64,000 bases of DNA from Winogradskyella ursingii (GCF_013403975.1 NZ_JABFDH010000003.1:310001-374000); one strand, 5' to 3'; shown: positions 36,674 to 46,216, numbered from the stretch's first letter. Notes: generated by a model from the letters alone, not told the origin. Numbers and translations: made by a program.

Positions 36674-37279
36674 ATGTACAGAAATTTTTTTAAACGTATT
36701 ATTGACATTATAGTTTCAGCTTTAGGCTTGGTGATATTATCGCCTATAATACTAGTACTAATTGTACTGTTAACAATTAGCAATAAAGGTAAGGCGTTCT
36801 TTGTTCATGAAAGACCAGGAAAAGACGGCAAAGTGTTTAAATTATTAAAATTTAAATCCATGACAGATGAAAAAGATGAAAATGGTGAGCTTTTAGATCA
36901 CCATCTCAGAGTGACACATGTTGGTGATTTTATTAGAAAATTGTCACTTGATGAGATTCCGCAATTGATTAATGTATTGAAAGGTGACATGAGCCTTATT
37001 GGACCAAGGCCGTTATTGATAGATTATTTGCCTTTGTACAATGATCATCAGAGACAAAGACATAATGTGCGACCGGGAATTTCAGGTTGGGCTCAAGTTA
37101 ATGGACGTAACTCTATTTCTTGGGACGAAAAGTTTGATTTAGATGTTTGGTATGTAAACAACATTTCATTTAAAACGGATTTTAAAATTTTTGTAATGAC
37201 ACTTGGTAAAGTTCTTTTGAAAGAAGGCGTAAATGTAACCTCAGATTTAAGTATGACTAGATTTGAAGGTAATAATTAA
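36674..37279 (+). CDS. PglC-like undecaprenyl-phosphate sugar-1-phosphate transferase
   Basis: A 201-residue bacterial sugar transferase (initiating phosphoglycosyltransferase). One N-terminal membrane helix ('RIIDIIVSALGLVILSPIIL') is followed by the cytosolic catalytic domain: 'FVHERPGKDGKVFKLLKFKS', the Asp-Glu pair in 'LSLDEIPQLINVLKGDMSLI', 'GPRPLL' and 'RPGISGWAQVNGRN'. This monotopic small form matches PglC, which starts repeat-unit synthesis on undecaprenyl phosphate. I chose the ATG at 36674 because it starts right at the helix; an upstream ATG at 36611 adds 21 residues. The pglD-like gene follows by 19 bp. Confidence 0.9.
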   Translation: MYRNFFKRIIDIIVSALGLVILSPIILVLIVLLTISNKGKAFFVHERPGKDGKVFKLLKFKSMTDEKDENGELLDHHLRVTHVGDFIRKLSLDEIPQLINVLKGDMSLIGPRPLLIDYLPLYNDHQRQRHNVRPGISGWAQVNGRNSISWDEKFDLDVWYVNNISFKTDFKIFVMTLGKVLLKEGVNVTSDLSMTRFEGNN

Positions 37280-37298
37280 TTCAGCTAACAACCAAAAT

Positions 37299-37964
37299 AT
37301 GAATAAAGCAGTAATAATCGGTGCAGGAACGCACGGACAAATATATGCCTCATACCTTAAAGAGGCTGGGGTTGAAATTATTGGTTTTATTGATGATTCT
37401 GATGCTTTCTATGGGCAAAAGGTGGTTGGTTTAGATGTTTTAGGAAAGTATGAAGATTTGTTTGACAAAAAGTTAAAAGAGAAGGTAACAGATGTTTATT
37501 GCCCAATCGGTGATAATTTAATTAGACAAAGGTATCTTTCAAGTTTAAAAAATGAAGGATATAATGCGCCAAGTTTTAAACATCATACTGTCTGTATAGG
37601 TCCAGACGTAATTCTTGGAGAAACTCATTACATGCTGCCTGGAAACTATATAATGCCTCATACCAAAATAGGTGATTATTTTATGGTAAATATGGCTACA
37701 ACTATTGGTCACCATGTTACTATTAATAATGGTGTTTTCATGTCATCAGGAATAAACATTGGCGCTAGTATGGAAATAAATGACATGGCTTATTTTGGCA
37801 TAGGATCAACTGTTATGACCGGAGTAAAACGTATTGGACAAGAATCTCTTATTGGTGCTGGTTCCGTTATATTTAAAGATGTTCCTGATTATGCAGTGAT
37901 GGCAGGAAATCCAGCGAGAGTTATTAAATTGAACGAAACACAAGCAAAAGTTTTTGAGAAATAA
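37299..37964 (+). CDS. PglD/NeuD-like sugar N- or O-acetyltransferase
   Basis: A 221-residue protein started at the ATG at 37299, where the Rossmann-like strand 'KAVIIGAGTHGQIYASYL' begins; an upstream frame extension looks non-coding. Residues 1-95 are the PglD N-terminal nucleotide-sugar domain with 'VEIIGFIDDSD'. Residues about 95-215 are hexapeptide repeats including 'GHHVTINNGVFMSSGINIGA', and the end is 'AVMAGNPARVIKL'. PglD acetylates the 4-amino group of a UDP-diamino-sugar. The neighbouring PglC-, PglE- and PglF-like genes support that role. Confidence 0.88.
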   Translation: MNKAVIIGAGTHGQIYASYLKEAGVEIIGFIDDSDAFYGQKVVGLDVLGKYEDLFDKKLKEKVTDVYCPIGDNLIRQRYLSSLKNEGYNAPSFKHHTVCIGPDVILGETHYMLPGNYIMPHTKIGDYFMVNMATTIGHHVTINNGVFMSSGINIGASMEINDMAYFGIGSTVMTGVKRIGQESLIGAGSVIFKDVPDYAVMAGNPARVIKLNETQAKVFEK

Positions 37965-37991
37965 TTGTATTAAAAACTATACTTCTTTATT

Positions 37992-38648
37992 TTATATTAT
38001 CGTAATTTCATCAATAGACATTATTAGATGTTTTGAAGCCAATTTGTTTTCTAAATACTTATAGGATTCATAATGAATATTCTTACCATTATCTATAAGT
38101 CCAATAGTTTCCCAACCTATTTGATTTGCTGTAACAAAATCTTTCTTAAAATTATCTGCTATGTAATAATAGATGTTTCCTGAAAGCGCTTTTTCGATGG
38201 ACTTATAATTTGAAAGATGCGGTTTTTCAGTACCTATTTCTTCAGAAATAACTATACTGTCCAAAATTTCTAAAATCCCTAAAGCCTTTATTTTGGTCAT
38301 TTGAGTCTCTACTCGACCATCTGTAATCAAACCTATTTGACCGCCATGTTTTTTAATGGAGTTCATTAAATCCATAGCACCATAAAACAGTTTTATTTCA
38401 GGATTATGATAGCGATAAATTGAAATTAGTTCCGATAATTCGATATTATAAGTATCATTTAAATATTTAAAAGTATTCTTTTTACTTCTATACAGAGACA
38501 ACATTTTAAGGTACAAGAGTTTCCATTTTTTCGGCTCAAGACTTTTGGAAATTTCTTTATAAGCAGATTTCAAATAATCCAACTCGTTATACAGCGTATC
38601 GTCTAAATCAAAAACAATTATCGTACCTTTATCAACCTTTATATTCAT
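37992..38648 (-). CDS. HAD-family hydrolase
   Basis: A 218-residue HAD-superfamily protein with motif I 'IVFDLDDTLYNELDYL' (both Asp present), motif II Thr in 'GLITDGRV', Lys in 'EEIGTEKPH' and the acidic motif near 'YYIADNFKKDF'. This is a complete phosphatase-type site. The start overlaps the ATP-grasp gene stop by 17 bp, so the two are translationally coupled. It may act on a phosphorylated sugar or on the acyl-phosphate by-product of its partner; the substrate is unknown. Confidence 0.85.
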   Translation of the reverse strand: MNIKVDKGTIIVFDLDDTLYNELDYLKSAYKEISKSLEPKKWKLLYLKMLSLYRSKKNTFKYLNDTYNIELSELISIYRYHNPEIKLFYGAMDLMNSIKKHGGQIGLITDGRVETQMTKIKALGILEILDSIVISEEIGTEKPHLSNYKSIEKALSGNIYYYIADNFKKDFVTANQIGWETIGLIDNGKNIHYESYKYLENKLASKHLIMSIDEITII

Positions 38649-39603
38649 GTACTAGAATTTCGTCATCGTATCTAATCATTAGTAAATTACGCTCCCACAC
38701 GTCAAACTTATTTTCAATGGTTTCATTGGCAATATATTCATCAATTATCCATTTGGTATAATTGGCACCACATAAATAAGTTAAAGGATAGCCACCTCCA
38801 AAGCGTGGATTTATTTCTATGCCGTATATTTTTTTGTCATCGTTCTTATGCTTGAAAAATTGCGCAGTTAAACATCCTATTGCACCCTCAATAAAACCTA
38901 ATTTATTCTTTATATAGGGTATTAGAGCATTATCCTTTGTTAGTGATTTATAAACTTCACCATCCCTTACTTCTAGTCGTTTTCTGGGAACTACACATTG
39001 TAATTTATGTTCTTTATTATAATATAGGTCACAAGTAAATTCTTCATATTCATCATGATCTAAATATTCCAGAAACATCAGTTTTTTATTGTTAAAATGA
39101 TACTTTGTTAGATCTTTTCTATCCTTTATAATGTAATTATCCACACTTCTACTGCCATCATATGGTTTTATATAAATTGGTAATTCAAAGTTTTCTTTTG
39201 TGTATTCTTTTGCGATGGATACACCTTTCTCACTAAAAAAATTGTGCATCTCTCTCTTGTCCCTACACTTAATTACCAAATCTAAAGATGAAATAACAAT
39301 TGTAACACCTTTTTCTTCAAAGATAGATTTGTGCCTAGCTAGTTCAAGTAACTCGGTATCAATTGTTGGAATAATCAACTTTATAGAATGCTCGATGCAT
39401 AATTCCAATAAATTTTGAATATATGATGGATTGTCCAATCGAGGCACCTTGAAATAATCATCTGCAACAATGCAAGCCGCAGAAAGCAATGGCTCTGAAT
39501 CTATTGCAATGACTTTAGCCTCTGGATATATATTTTTAAGTTCTCGCTGAAACGATTTTACAAGCGAAACCCTTCTTCCAGCTGAAGTAACCAATATATT
39601 CAT
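38632..39603 (-). CDS. ATP-grasp ligase of the carbamoyl-phosphate-synthase-like type
   Basis: A 323-residue ATP-grasp enzyme. The N-terminal pre-ATP-grasp part is 'ILVTSAGRRVSLVKSFQREL' (residues 3-22). The ATP-grasp core has 'LPIYIKPYDGSRSVDNYIIK' near 146, 'MFLEYLDHDEYEEFTCDLYY' and the metal-binding 'YGIEINPRFGGGYPLTYLCG' near 265. It should join a carboxylate to an amine or thiol with ATP hydrolysis. With the downstream HAD gene it forms an inverted pair lying between the pglD- and pglE-like genes. It is unrelated in detail to the TupA-like proteins, so the locus has two ATP-grasp families. Confidence 0.85.
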   Translation of the reverse strand: MNILVTSAGRRVSLVKSFQRELKNIYPEAKVIAIDSEPLLSAACIVADDYFKVPRLDNPSYIQNLLELCIEHSIKLIIPTIDTELLELARHKSIFEEKGVTIVISSLDLVIKCRDKREMHNFFSEKGVSIAKEYTKENFELPIYIKPYDGSRSVDNYIIKDRKDLTKYHFNNKKLMFLEYLDHDEYEEFTCDLYYNKEHKLQCVVPRKRLEVRDGEVYKSLTKDNALIPYIKNKLGFIEGAIGCLTAQFFKHKNDDKKIYGIEINPRFGGGYPLTYLCGANYTKWIIDEYIANETIENKFDVWERNLLMIRYDDEILVHEYKG

Positions 39604-39972
39604 ATTTTAATCAAACAATTCTTTATTATTAATCGTTTTCAAATATAATGGACATAACATAATCGACACAACACTTCCGTTACAGAACCAATAATATAGA
39701 TTAATATAACCGATTCATTTGGATTTGAATCTAAATATTGGTTTGAAATCTTGCAAAAAACTACATAAAAAATTCATTATCAATTATTTAAAAATTTACT
39801 AATATTACAAATAGATTAATAGCTTTTAACAACGTAAATATTTGCTTTTTGTCGTGTTTATTTGTGGAGTATCATTTATTTAATGGATATTTAACCGATA
39901 TTTATATTGTGTCCCAAAACCCTCTATCAGACACAAAATTGATAGTAATCCTATTACTTAACAATTTTGCCT
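39604..39972. other. Divergent intergenic region between ATP-grasp and pglE-like genes
   Basis: 369 bp of AT-rich DNA with no coding remnant that I can see. It must hold the promoters of the minus-strand ATP-grasp/HAD pair (clear -7 element at 39640-39647) and of the plus-strand pglE-pglF-wza-wzc run, for which no clear TAnnTTTG is visible. Confidence 0.55.
39640..39647 (-). promoter_or_regulatory. Candidate -7 promoter element for the ATP-grasp/HAD pair
   Basis: Minus-strand TATATTTG matches TAnnTTTG, 37 bp before the ATG at 39603, giving a leader of about 29 nt. The -33 half is not clear. Confidence 0.5.
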
Positions 39973-41097
39973 ATGAAACCTAAAATATGGTTATCATCAC
40001 CACACATGAGTGGTAATGAACAATCTTATATACAAGAAGCTTTCAATGCTAATTGGGTGGCGCCATTGGGACCTAACGTCAATGGTTTTGAAAATGATAT
40101 ACAATCATATCTCAAGGAAGACATCCATGTTGCTGCTTTGGCTTCAGGAACATCCGCACTCCATTTAAGTCTAATACTTCTTGGTATAACCTATGGTGAC
40201 GAAGTTATTTGCCAAAGCAAAACTTTTTCTGCTTCTGCAAATCCGATTATCTATCAAGGAGCTCAGCCTATTTTTGTTGATAGTGAAAATGACACTTGGG
40301 CCATATGTCCCAACCTACTTGAAACCGCCATTAAAGACAGAATTAAGAAAGGTAAAAAACCAAAAGCGATCATTGCAGTTCATTTATATGGTATGCCCTA
40401 TAAAGTTGATGAAATCCGAGAAGTTGCCAACATTTATGAAATACCTATTATAGAAGATAGCGCTGAGGCATTTGGAAGTAAATATAAGAATCAATGCTGT
40501 GGTACATTTGGTGATTTTTCTATTCTATCGTTTAACGGCAACAAAATTATAACAACTTCAGGCGGTGGTGCACTTATAACTAAAACATTAAGTCAAAAAC
40601 ATAAAGCAGTTTTTCTTGCCACTCAGGCAAAGGATCCTTCACCGGCATATTTACATTCAGAAATCGGATACAATTATAGAATGTCAAACATTATTGCTGG
40701 AATTGGTAGAGGTCAAATGACCATATTGGATAGTCATGTTACAAAAAGACGAGCTAACTATAATCGTTACAAAACATCGCTTGAACATATTGATAAAATA
40801 TCCTTTATAGCTGAACCTGAAAATTGCTTTTCTAACCGTTGGTTATCATGTATATTACTTGACTCTGAAGCCACTAGAGAAGGTTTAAGATTGGCACTCG
40901 AAAAAGAAAATATTGAATCAAGACACTTCTGGAAACCAATGCACCAGCAACCCGTTTTTAAGGAGGCGCCTAGCTATCTTAATGGTGTTTCTGATAATTT
41001 ATTTGAAAAAGGTTTATGTCTACCAAGTGGTTCTAATTTAACCGAAGAGGAATTAAATCGAGTAATTTCTGCCATAAATGTGTATTTTGTAGGATGA
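39973..41097 (+). CDS. PglE-like DegT/DnrJ/EryC1/StrS aminotransferase
   Basis: A 374-residue PLP-dependent sugar aminotransferase. 'IWLSSPHMSGNEQSYIQEAF' opens the protein. The substrate/PLP motifs are 'ALASGTSALHLSLILL' near 55, 'EDSAEAFGSKYKNQCCGTFG' near 160, and the Schiff-base Lys in 'SFNGNKIITTSGGGAL' near 190. PglE-type enzymes convert UDP-4-keto-6-deoxy-GlcNAc to the 4-amino sugar. I start at the ATG (39973); the frame is open two codons upstream at a TTG. It overlaps the pglF-like gene by 4 bp. Confidence 0.92.
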   Translation: MKPKIWLSSPHMSGNEQSYIQEAFNANWVAPLGPNVNGFENDIQSYLKEDIHVAALASGTSALHLSLILLGITYGDEVICQSKTFSASANPIIYQGAQPIFVDSENDTWAICPNLLETAIKDRIKKGKKPKAIIAVHLYGMPYKVDEIREVANIYEIPIIEDSAEAFGSKYKNQCCGTFGDFSILSFNGNKIITTSGGGALITKTLSQKHKAVFLATQAKDPSPAYLHSEIGYNYRMSNIIAGIGRGQMTILDSHVTKRRANYNRYKTSLEHIDKISFIAEPENCFSNRWLSCILLDSEATREGLRLALEKENIESRHFWKPMHQQPVFKEAPSYLNGVSDNLFEKGLCLPSGSNLTEEELNRVISAINVYFVG

Positions 41098-42986
41098 TAT
41101 TGAAATTTTTACATAAAATCTCTAGAAGATATGCCTCTAAATGGCTAGTTATGCTTTTTGACCTTTGCATTACTATAGGAACATTTTTTATTGCATATTT
41201 AATTCGTTTTAATTTTCAGTTTGATTTTGAGGTTTTATCGGTAATAAAACAAACACCTTATGTAATTGTTGTTGCTATAGCCAGTTTTGTAGCTGTAGGC
41301 TCATATAAAGGTGTTGTTCGATTCACTGGATTTAAAGATATCATAAATATTATTATTGGCGTCAACATCATGGCTACAATTTTAATTGTCATGACCTTCA
41401 TCAGTAGACGATTTTTTGAAAGCTCATTCTTCGATATTTCAGGCTCTATAATCTACATACATCTTCTACTCAATATTCTTTTCTTGATTGGATTTAAATT
41501 ATTTATTAAATCCCTTTATAATTATATTACTCAAGATTTTCATACTGTTACCAAAGTATTAATTTTTGGTGCAGGAAATTCTGGCATGCTTACTTACGAT
41601 GCCATAAATAATGATACCAAAAATGGCTTAGAAATTGTTGGTTTTATTGATGATGATGAGCGTAAGGTTGGAAAGAAAATAAACTTACTGCCAGTATTAC
41701 CACTTGAACAAATCTCACCTGAGTTTATTTCTAAAAATAAAATAGAGGAAGTTATAATTTCCGTTCAAAACATTGATCCTGCAAGATTGCTTCAAATTAC
41801 CGGGACACTTTTTGCTTTAAACCTTAAAGTAAAAATTGTACCACCAGTACAAAATTGGATTGATGGAGATTTAAGTGCTGGACAAATTAAAGAAGTAAAA
41901 ATTGAAGATTTGTTGGGTCGAGACCCTATCAATATCAAAAACCCAGACCTGATTGAACAATATGATAATAAAGTGATTCTAATCACTGGTGCTGCAGGAT
42001 CTATTGGGAGCGAGATATGTCGCAAAGCGAGTTTATATAACTATAAAAAATTGATTCTAATCGATAATGCGGAATCTGCGTTATATGAAATTCAGCAAGA
42101 ATTTATACAACGTGGCTTACAAAATATAGAAGCCATTGTAGCAGACGTCAGAAACAAATCTAGATTAGATCAAATATTTGATATTTATAAGCCAAAAATG
42201 GTTTTTCACGCTGCAGCGTATAAACATGTCCCTTTAATGGAGAACAACCCTTATGAAGCGGTAAGCGTAAATATTGGAGGTACAAAAAATGTTGCGGATT
42301 TAGCTGTAAAGCATGGAGTATATAAATTTGTTTTAATATCTACAGACAAGGCTGTAAACCCTACTAATGTGATGGGTGCGACTAAAAGAATAGCTGAACT
42401 TTATGTCTCTTGCTTAAAAGGAAAAGGACAAACAAAATTTATTACAACTAGATTTGGAAACGTTTTAGGGTCTAACGGGTCTGTAATTCCTTTGTTTAAA
42501 AAACAAATTGAAAAAGGTGGCCCACTTACAGTAACTCACAAGGATATTACGCGCTACTTCATGACTATTCCGGAGGCATGTCAATTAGTATTAGAAGCAG
42601 CAGCTATGGGTAACGGTGGTGAAATATTTGTTTTTGATATGGGTGAACCAATCAAAATTTTCAACCTAGCCACCAATATGATTATTCTATCTGGTTTGCG
42701 TTATCCAGAGGATATCGATATTAAAATTACTGGTTTAAGACCAGGTGAGAAAATTTACGAAGAACTTTTAGCTGATGGTGAAAACACCAAAAAAACCTAC
42801 CACGAAAAAATTATGATTGCAAAATCTAGGCACTTGGATATTGAAAATACAGAAAAGCAAATAATTAAGTTAACACAAGTTAAATCACTAACGCAACCTC
42901 TTGATATTGTTGCCTTAATCAAGGCTTTAATACCCGAATACATATCCAATAACTCAACTTACGAAGTATTGGATATTAAAAAATAA
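41094..42986 (+). CDS. PglF/CapD-like UDP-GlcNAc 4,6-dehydratase, membrane-bound
   Basis: A 630-residue protein. Four or five membrane segments fill residues about 15-145. A CoA-binding-type Rossmann domain follows ('VLIFGAGNSGMLTYDAI' near 160), then the catalytic SDR domain from about 285 with 'LITGAAGSIGSEICRKA', 'AAAYKHVPLMENNPYEAV' and 'NVMGATKRIAEL'. The Met in place of Tyr in the usual YxxxK position ('NPTNVMGATKR') is normal for inverting and large 4,6-dehydratases of this family. It makes the 4-keto-6-deoxy sugar for the PglE-like aminotransferase upstream. Confidence 0.92.
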   Translation: MILKFLHKISRRYASKWLVMLFDLCITIGTFFIAYLIRFNFQFDFEVLSVIKQTPYVIVVAIASFVAVGSYKGVVRFTGFKDIINIIIGVNIMATILIVMTFISRRFFESSFFDISGSIIYIHLLLNILFLIGFKLFIKSLYNYITQDFHTVTKVLIFGAGNSGMLTYDAINNDTKNGLEIVGFIDDDERKVGKKINLLPVLPLEQISPEFISKNKIEEVIISVQNIDPARLLQITGTLFALNLKVKIVPPVQNWIDGDLSAGQIKEVKIEDLLGRDPINIKNPDLIEQYDNKVILITGAAGSIGSEICRKASLYNYKKLILIDNAESALYEIQQEFIQRGLQNIEAIVADVRNKSRLDQIFDIYKPKMVFHAAAYKHVPLMENNPYEAVSVNIGGTKNVADLAVKHGVYKFVLISTDKAVNPTNVMGATKRIAELYVSCLKGKGQTKFITTRFGNVLGSNGSVIPLFKKQIEKGGPLTVTHKDITRYFMTIPEACQLVLEAAAMGNGGEIFVFDMGEPIKIFNLATNMIILSGLRYPEDIDIKITGLRPGEKIYEELLADGENTKKTYHEKIMIAKSRHLDIENTEKQIIKLTQVKSLTQPLDIVALIKALIPEYISNNSTYEVLDIKK

Positions 42987-43020
42987 AATTTATTAAATCA
43001 ACCTATATAATAATAGCACA

Positions 43021-43797
43021 ATGAAAACCAAAACTTTCCTAATCGTAATCTTAGTATTATTTGTAGCATCATCGTGTGCATCACGCAAAAGTTTAGTCTA
43101 TTTCCAAGACGAACATATAAAAGAAGGTATTCCAGCAACAGAACCAAAACAGCTTATCTATAAACCAGACGATATCTTAACTATCAATGTTTCTGCATAT
43201 GACGCTGAAACAGTTGTACCGTTTAATATGTATACTATTTCTAATAACCTTGATCAAGAACGTACTAATAATACCAGACAAGTACAAACTTATTTAGTCG
43301 ATTACGACGGAAATATTGATTTTCCTGTTTTAGGCAAAATAAAGGTTGAAGGTTTAACAAGGACCGAAGTCACTTCACTATTAACAGAACGCATTAGTGA
43401 ATATGCTACTGAACCAATTGTGAATGTAAGGTTGGTAAACTTCACAGTAACTGTATTGGGAGAAGTATCAAACCCTGGAACCTTCACAATTCAGGATGAA
43501 CGAATTACCCTTTTGGAAGCTTTGGGTCTCGCTGATGATTTAACGATTTTTGGTAAACGTGACAATTTGTTACTAATTAGAGAGGTTGAAGGAGAAAAAA
43601 GATTTGCAACTATAGATCTTACTACAATTAATGCAGTTAATTCTCCGTTATATTATCTTCAACAAAATGATGTTATTTATGTCGAACCAAATAATGCAAG
43701 AGTAAGGGCATCTACATACAATCAAAACAATTCGGTCCTAATTTCAGCAATTGGTACATTGACAACTATTATAACTGTATTTTTAATTAATAATTAA
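43021..43797 (+). CDS. Wza-like polysaccharide export lipoprotein
   Basis: A 258-residue outer-membrane polysaccharide export protein. The signal peptide ends in a lipobox-like 'FVASSCAS' with Cys near residue 19. The polysaccharide-export domain is seen in 'YKPDDILTINVSAYDAETV' near 47, and SLBB-like repeats in 'FPVLGKIKVEGLTRTEV' and 'VTVLGEVSNPGTFTIQDERI'. The C-terminus has a hydrophobic stretch ('ISAIGTLTTIITVFLI') that may form the outer-membrane helix. It lies 24 bp upstream of the wzc-like gene. Confidence 0.92.
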   Translation: MKTKTFLIVILVLFVASSCASRKSLVYFQDEHIKEGIPATEPKQLIYKPDDILTINVSAYDAETVVPFNMYTISNNLDQERTNNTRQVQTYLVDYDGNIDFPVLGKIKVEGLTRTEVTSLLTERISEYATEPIVNVRLVNFTVTVLGEVSNPGTFTIQDERITLLEALGLADDLTIFGKRDNLLLIREVEGEKRFATIDLTTINAVNSPLYYLQQNDVIYVEPNNARVRASTYNQNNSVLISAIGTLTTIITVFLINN

Positions 43798-43821
43798 TTT
43801 AAAAATCGCTCATAAATTTTT

Positions 43822-46200
43822 ATGGAAAACAGACCTACTACAAGCACAGATTTATTAAAAAAAATCCAGCCGTTTCTAGTTAAATGGAAGGTTATATTAT
43901 TGTGTGTTCTTATTGCCCTTTTTATAGGATATATGCATCTGCGATATGCCGATAGTGAATATAAGGCAACGGCAACAATTAAATTAAAAGATGATAAGCA
44001 GGCAACAAAGCTACCAAGTATAGAACAGGTATCGAGCGAAGGATTATTTTCTAATGGAGCAGACAAAATTGGTGACGAAATAGAAATTATTAAATCGCGT
44101 ACACTTATAGAAAATGTGGTAAAAAAACTTAAACTTAATATACGCTTTTTCCAAGAAGGCAGTATTAAAGTAAACGAGCTTTATAAGAACCCTCCATTAA
44201 CGCTTAGTTTTTTTGCAAATGACTCTATTATTCATAAAGTTGATACAACATTGTATTTAAAGGTAAAATCAAAAACTAAATTTTTACTTTTTAGAAATGA
44301 TGGAACAACTTTAATAGATAGAGATGAATCAGAAGGCAAGCCTCATACCTTTGGAGAACGATTAAAAACTGGATTTGGTGATATGGTAATCACTCCAAAC
44401 ATTGATCATTTTGAATCTAAAATAGGTAGTAACATAAAGATATCCATTAACCCAGTAATCAAAGTATCAAACAGTTATCAAAAGAAGCTTACCGTATCTT
44501 CAGATAAGGGCTCTAGTATCATTAATTTAGAAGTACAGGAAACTGTTGCACAAAAAGCAATAGATGTTTTGAACCAGCTCATTTCCGAATACAATGCTGA
44601 TGTAGTAAGAGACAAAGAAAAGGTAGTTGAGGTTACTTCAGCGTTTATTAATAATAGACTACAGGCGATAACTGAAGAGCTGGAACAGGTGGAATTGAGC
44701 GCTGAAGAACTGCAAAAAAGAAACAAGCTAACTGCACTAGGTTCTCAAGCAAATATTTATCTTGAAAGTGAAAAACAAAACGAAGCTCAAATTTCGAATA
44801 CTACTAACCAATTAAAATTAATTGATTTTTTGCAAGAAGAAGTGAATGACGACTCTAAGGCTAGTGATCTATTGCCTCTAAATGTAATTGGCGACCCTAA
44901 TGTGTCTCAAATAACTAAAACATATAATGAGTTGGTTGCTCAACGAGATAAACTACTCAAAAATTCTACTGAAAAAAACCCAATCGTTGTTAATCTTAAC
45001 AATCAAATTGCCGCTCAGAAAAACAATCTTCAAAATACGTTGAATAACATGAAGAAATCGAGCGAAATAACTTTAAATACACTTAACAGAGAAAGTGCGA
45101 GAATTGGTGGTAGGCTATATGCAGCACCAACAAAAGAGAAAGAACTAAGAGGTATTGAAAGAAAACAAGGAATTAAAGAGTCTCTTTACCTTTATCTATT
45201 AGAGAAAAGAGAGGAATCTTCTATTAGATTGGGCATGTATTCTCCAAGTGCAAAGATAATTGATAGTGCCTACTCCTCTTTTAAACCAGTAGCACCTAAC
45301 CCGATAATAATATATTTGGCATCTGTTATTTTTGGTCTAATGATTCCAATCGGTCTTATTTACGGTTTTGAACTCATAGATACCAAAATACATAATAAAG
45401 AGGACCTGACAGATCTATTGGATATACCATATTTAGGAGATGTGCCAAGATCGCCAAAAAATAAAACTTTAATTCAAAAAATCGATTATTCCCCTAAAGC
45501 AGAGGCTTTCAGGATTATAAGATCAAATATAGATTTTATGTTAAAAAGCATAACTGGGAGATCCAAAAAACTTTTTATAACTTCTACCAGGGCGCAGGAG
45601 GGTAAATCTCATACAAGTACAAATCTGGCTACTTCTATCTCGCACTCGGGAAAATCGGTTTTATTGATTGAAACTGATATTAGAGTCCCTAAAATAATGG
45701 ACTATTTGGGATTAGAAAATAATTCGGTAAAAGGTCTTTCTGATTTTATAGTAGATAATTCTATGAAACCACAAGACATTGTCATTAAACATAAAAAGAA
45801 TGAATTTTTAGACATTATCGCTTCTGGAACCGTACCACCAAACCCAGCAGAATTACTAATGAGTCCAAGAGTTAATCAACTGTTTGAATATTTTGAAGAC
45901 AAATATGATTATATCATTGTTGATACCTCAGCTGTAGGTTTAGTAAGCGACACCTTACTTCTTGCAGATCATGCGGATATGTTTATATATGTAGTCAGTG
46001 CAGATAACATAGATAAAAGACACGTTAAACACGTAGCAAAACCACTATATGAAGACAAAAGGTTACCGCACATGACATTATTGCTAAACGGTGTAAATGT
46101 TAATGGCAGTGGATATGGCTATGGTTACGGCTATGGCTACGGGAATAATCCTGAGGATCAAAAGAAATGGTATAATTTCTTCTCAAAAAAGAAGAACTAA
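43822..46200 (+). CDS. Wzc-like chain-length regulator and tyrosine autokinase
   Basis: A 792-residue inner-membrane protein. A Wzz-type domain with flanking membrane helices (about 23-42 and 493-512) encloses a coiled-coil periplasmic region ('LEQVELSAEELQKRNKLT'). The C-terminal BY-kinase has Walker A 'TSTRAQEGKSHTSTNLA', an A' motif 'LLIETDIRVPK' with Glu where Asp is usual, and Walker B 'YIIVDTSAVGLVSD'. Instead of a spaced Tyr cluster, the tail has a tight Gly-Tyr repeat (46111-46143) followed by a basic end. It works with Wza to export and set the length of the polymer. A strong terminator follows. Confidence 0.93.
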   Translation: MENRPTTSTDLLKKIQPFLVKWKVILLCVLIALFIGYMHLRYADSEYKATATIKLKDDKQATKLPSIEQVSSEGLFSNGADKIGDEIEIIKSRTLIENVVKKLKLNIRFFQEGSIKVNELYKNPPLTLSFFANDSIIHKVDTTLYLKVKSKTKFLLFRNDGTTLIDRDESEGKPHTFGERLKTGFGDMVITPNIDHFESKIGSNIKISINPVIKVSNSYQKKLTVSSDKGSSIINLEVQETVAQKAIDVLNQLISEYNADVVRDKEKVVEVTSAFINNRLQAITEELEQVELSAEELQKRNKLTALGSQANIYLESEKQNEAQISNTTNQLKLIDFLQEEVNDDSKASDLLPLNVIGDPNVSQITKTYNELVAQRDKLLKNSTEKNPIVVNLNNQIAAQKNNLQNTLNNMKKSSEITLNTLNRESARIGGRLYAAPTKEKELRGIERKQGIKESLYLYLLEKREESSIRLGMYSPSAKIIDSAYSSFKPVAPNPIIIYLASVIFGLMIPIGLIYGFELIDTKIHNKEDLTDLLDIPYLGDVPRSPKNKTLIQKIDYSPKAEAFRIIRSNIDFMLKSITGRSKKLFITSTRAQEGKSHTSTNLATSISHSGKSVLLIETDIRVPKIMDYLGLENNSVKGLSDFIVDNSMKPQDIVIKHKKNEFLDIIASGTVPPNPAELLMSPRVNQLFEYFEDKYDYIIVDTSAVGLVSDTLLLADHADMFIYVVSADNIDKRHVKHVAKPLYEDKRLPHMTLLLNGVNVNGSGYGYGYGYGYGNNPEDQKKWYNFFSKKKN

Positions 46201-46216
46201 TTTTACTAGTTAAATG

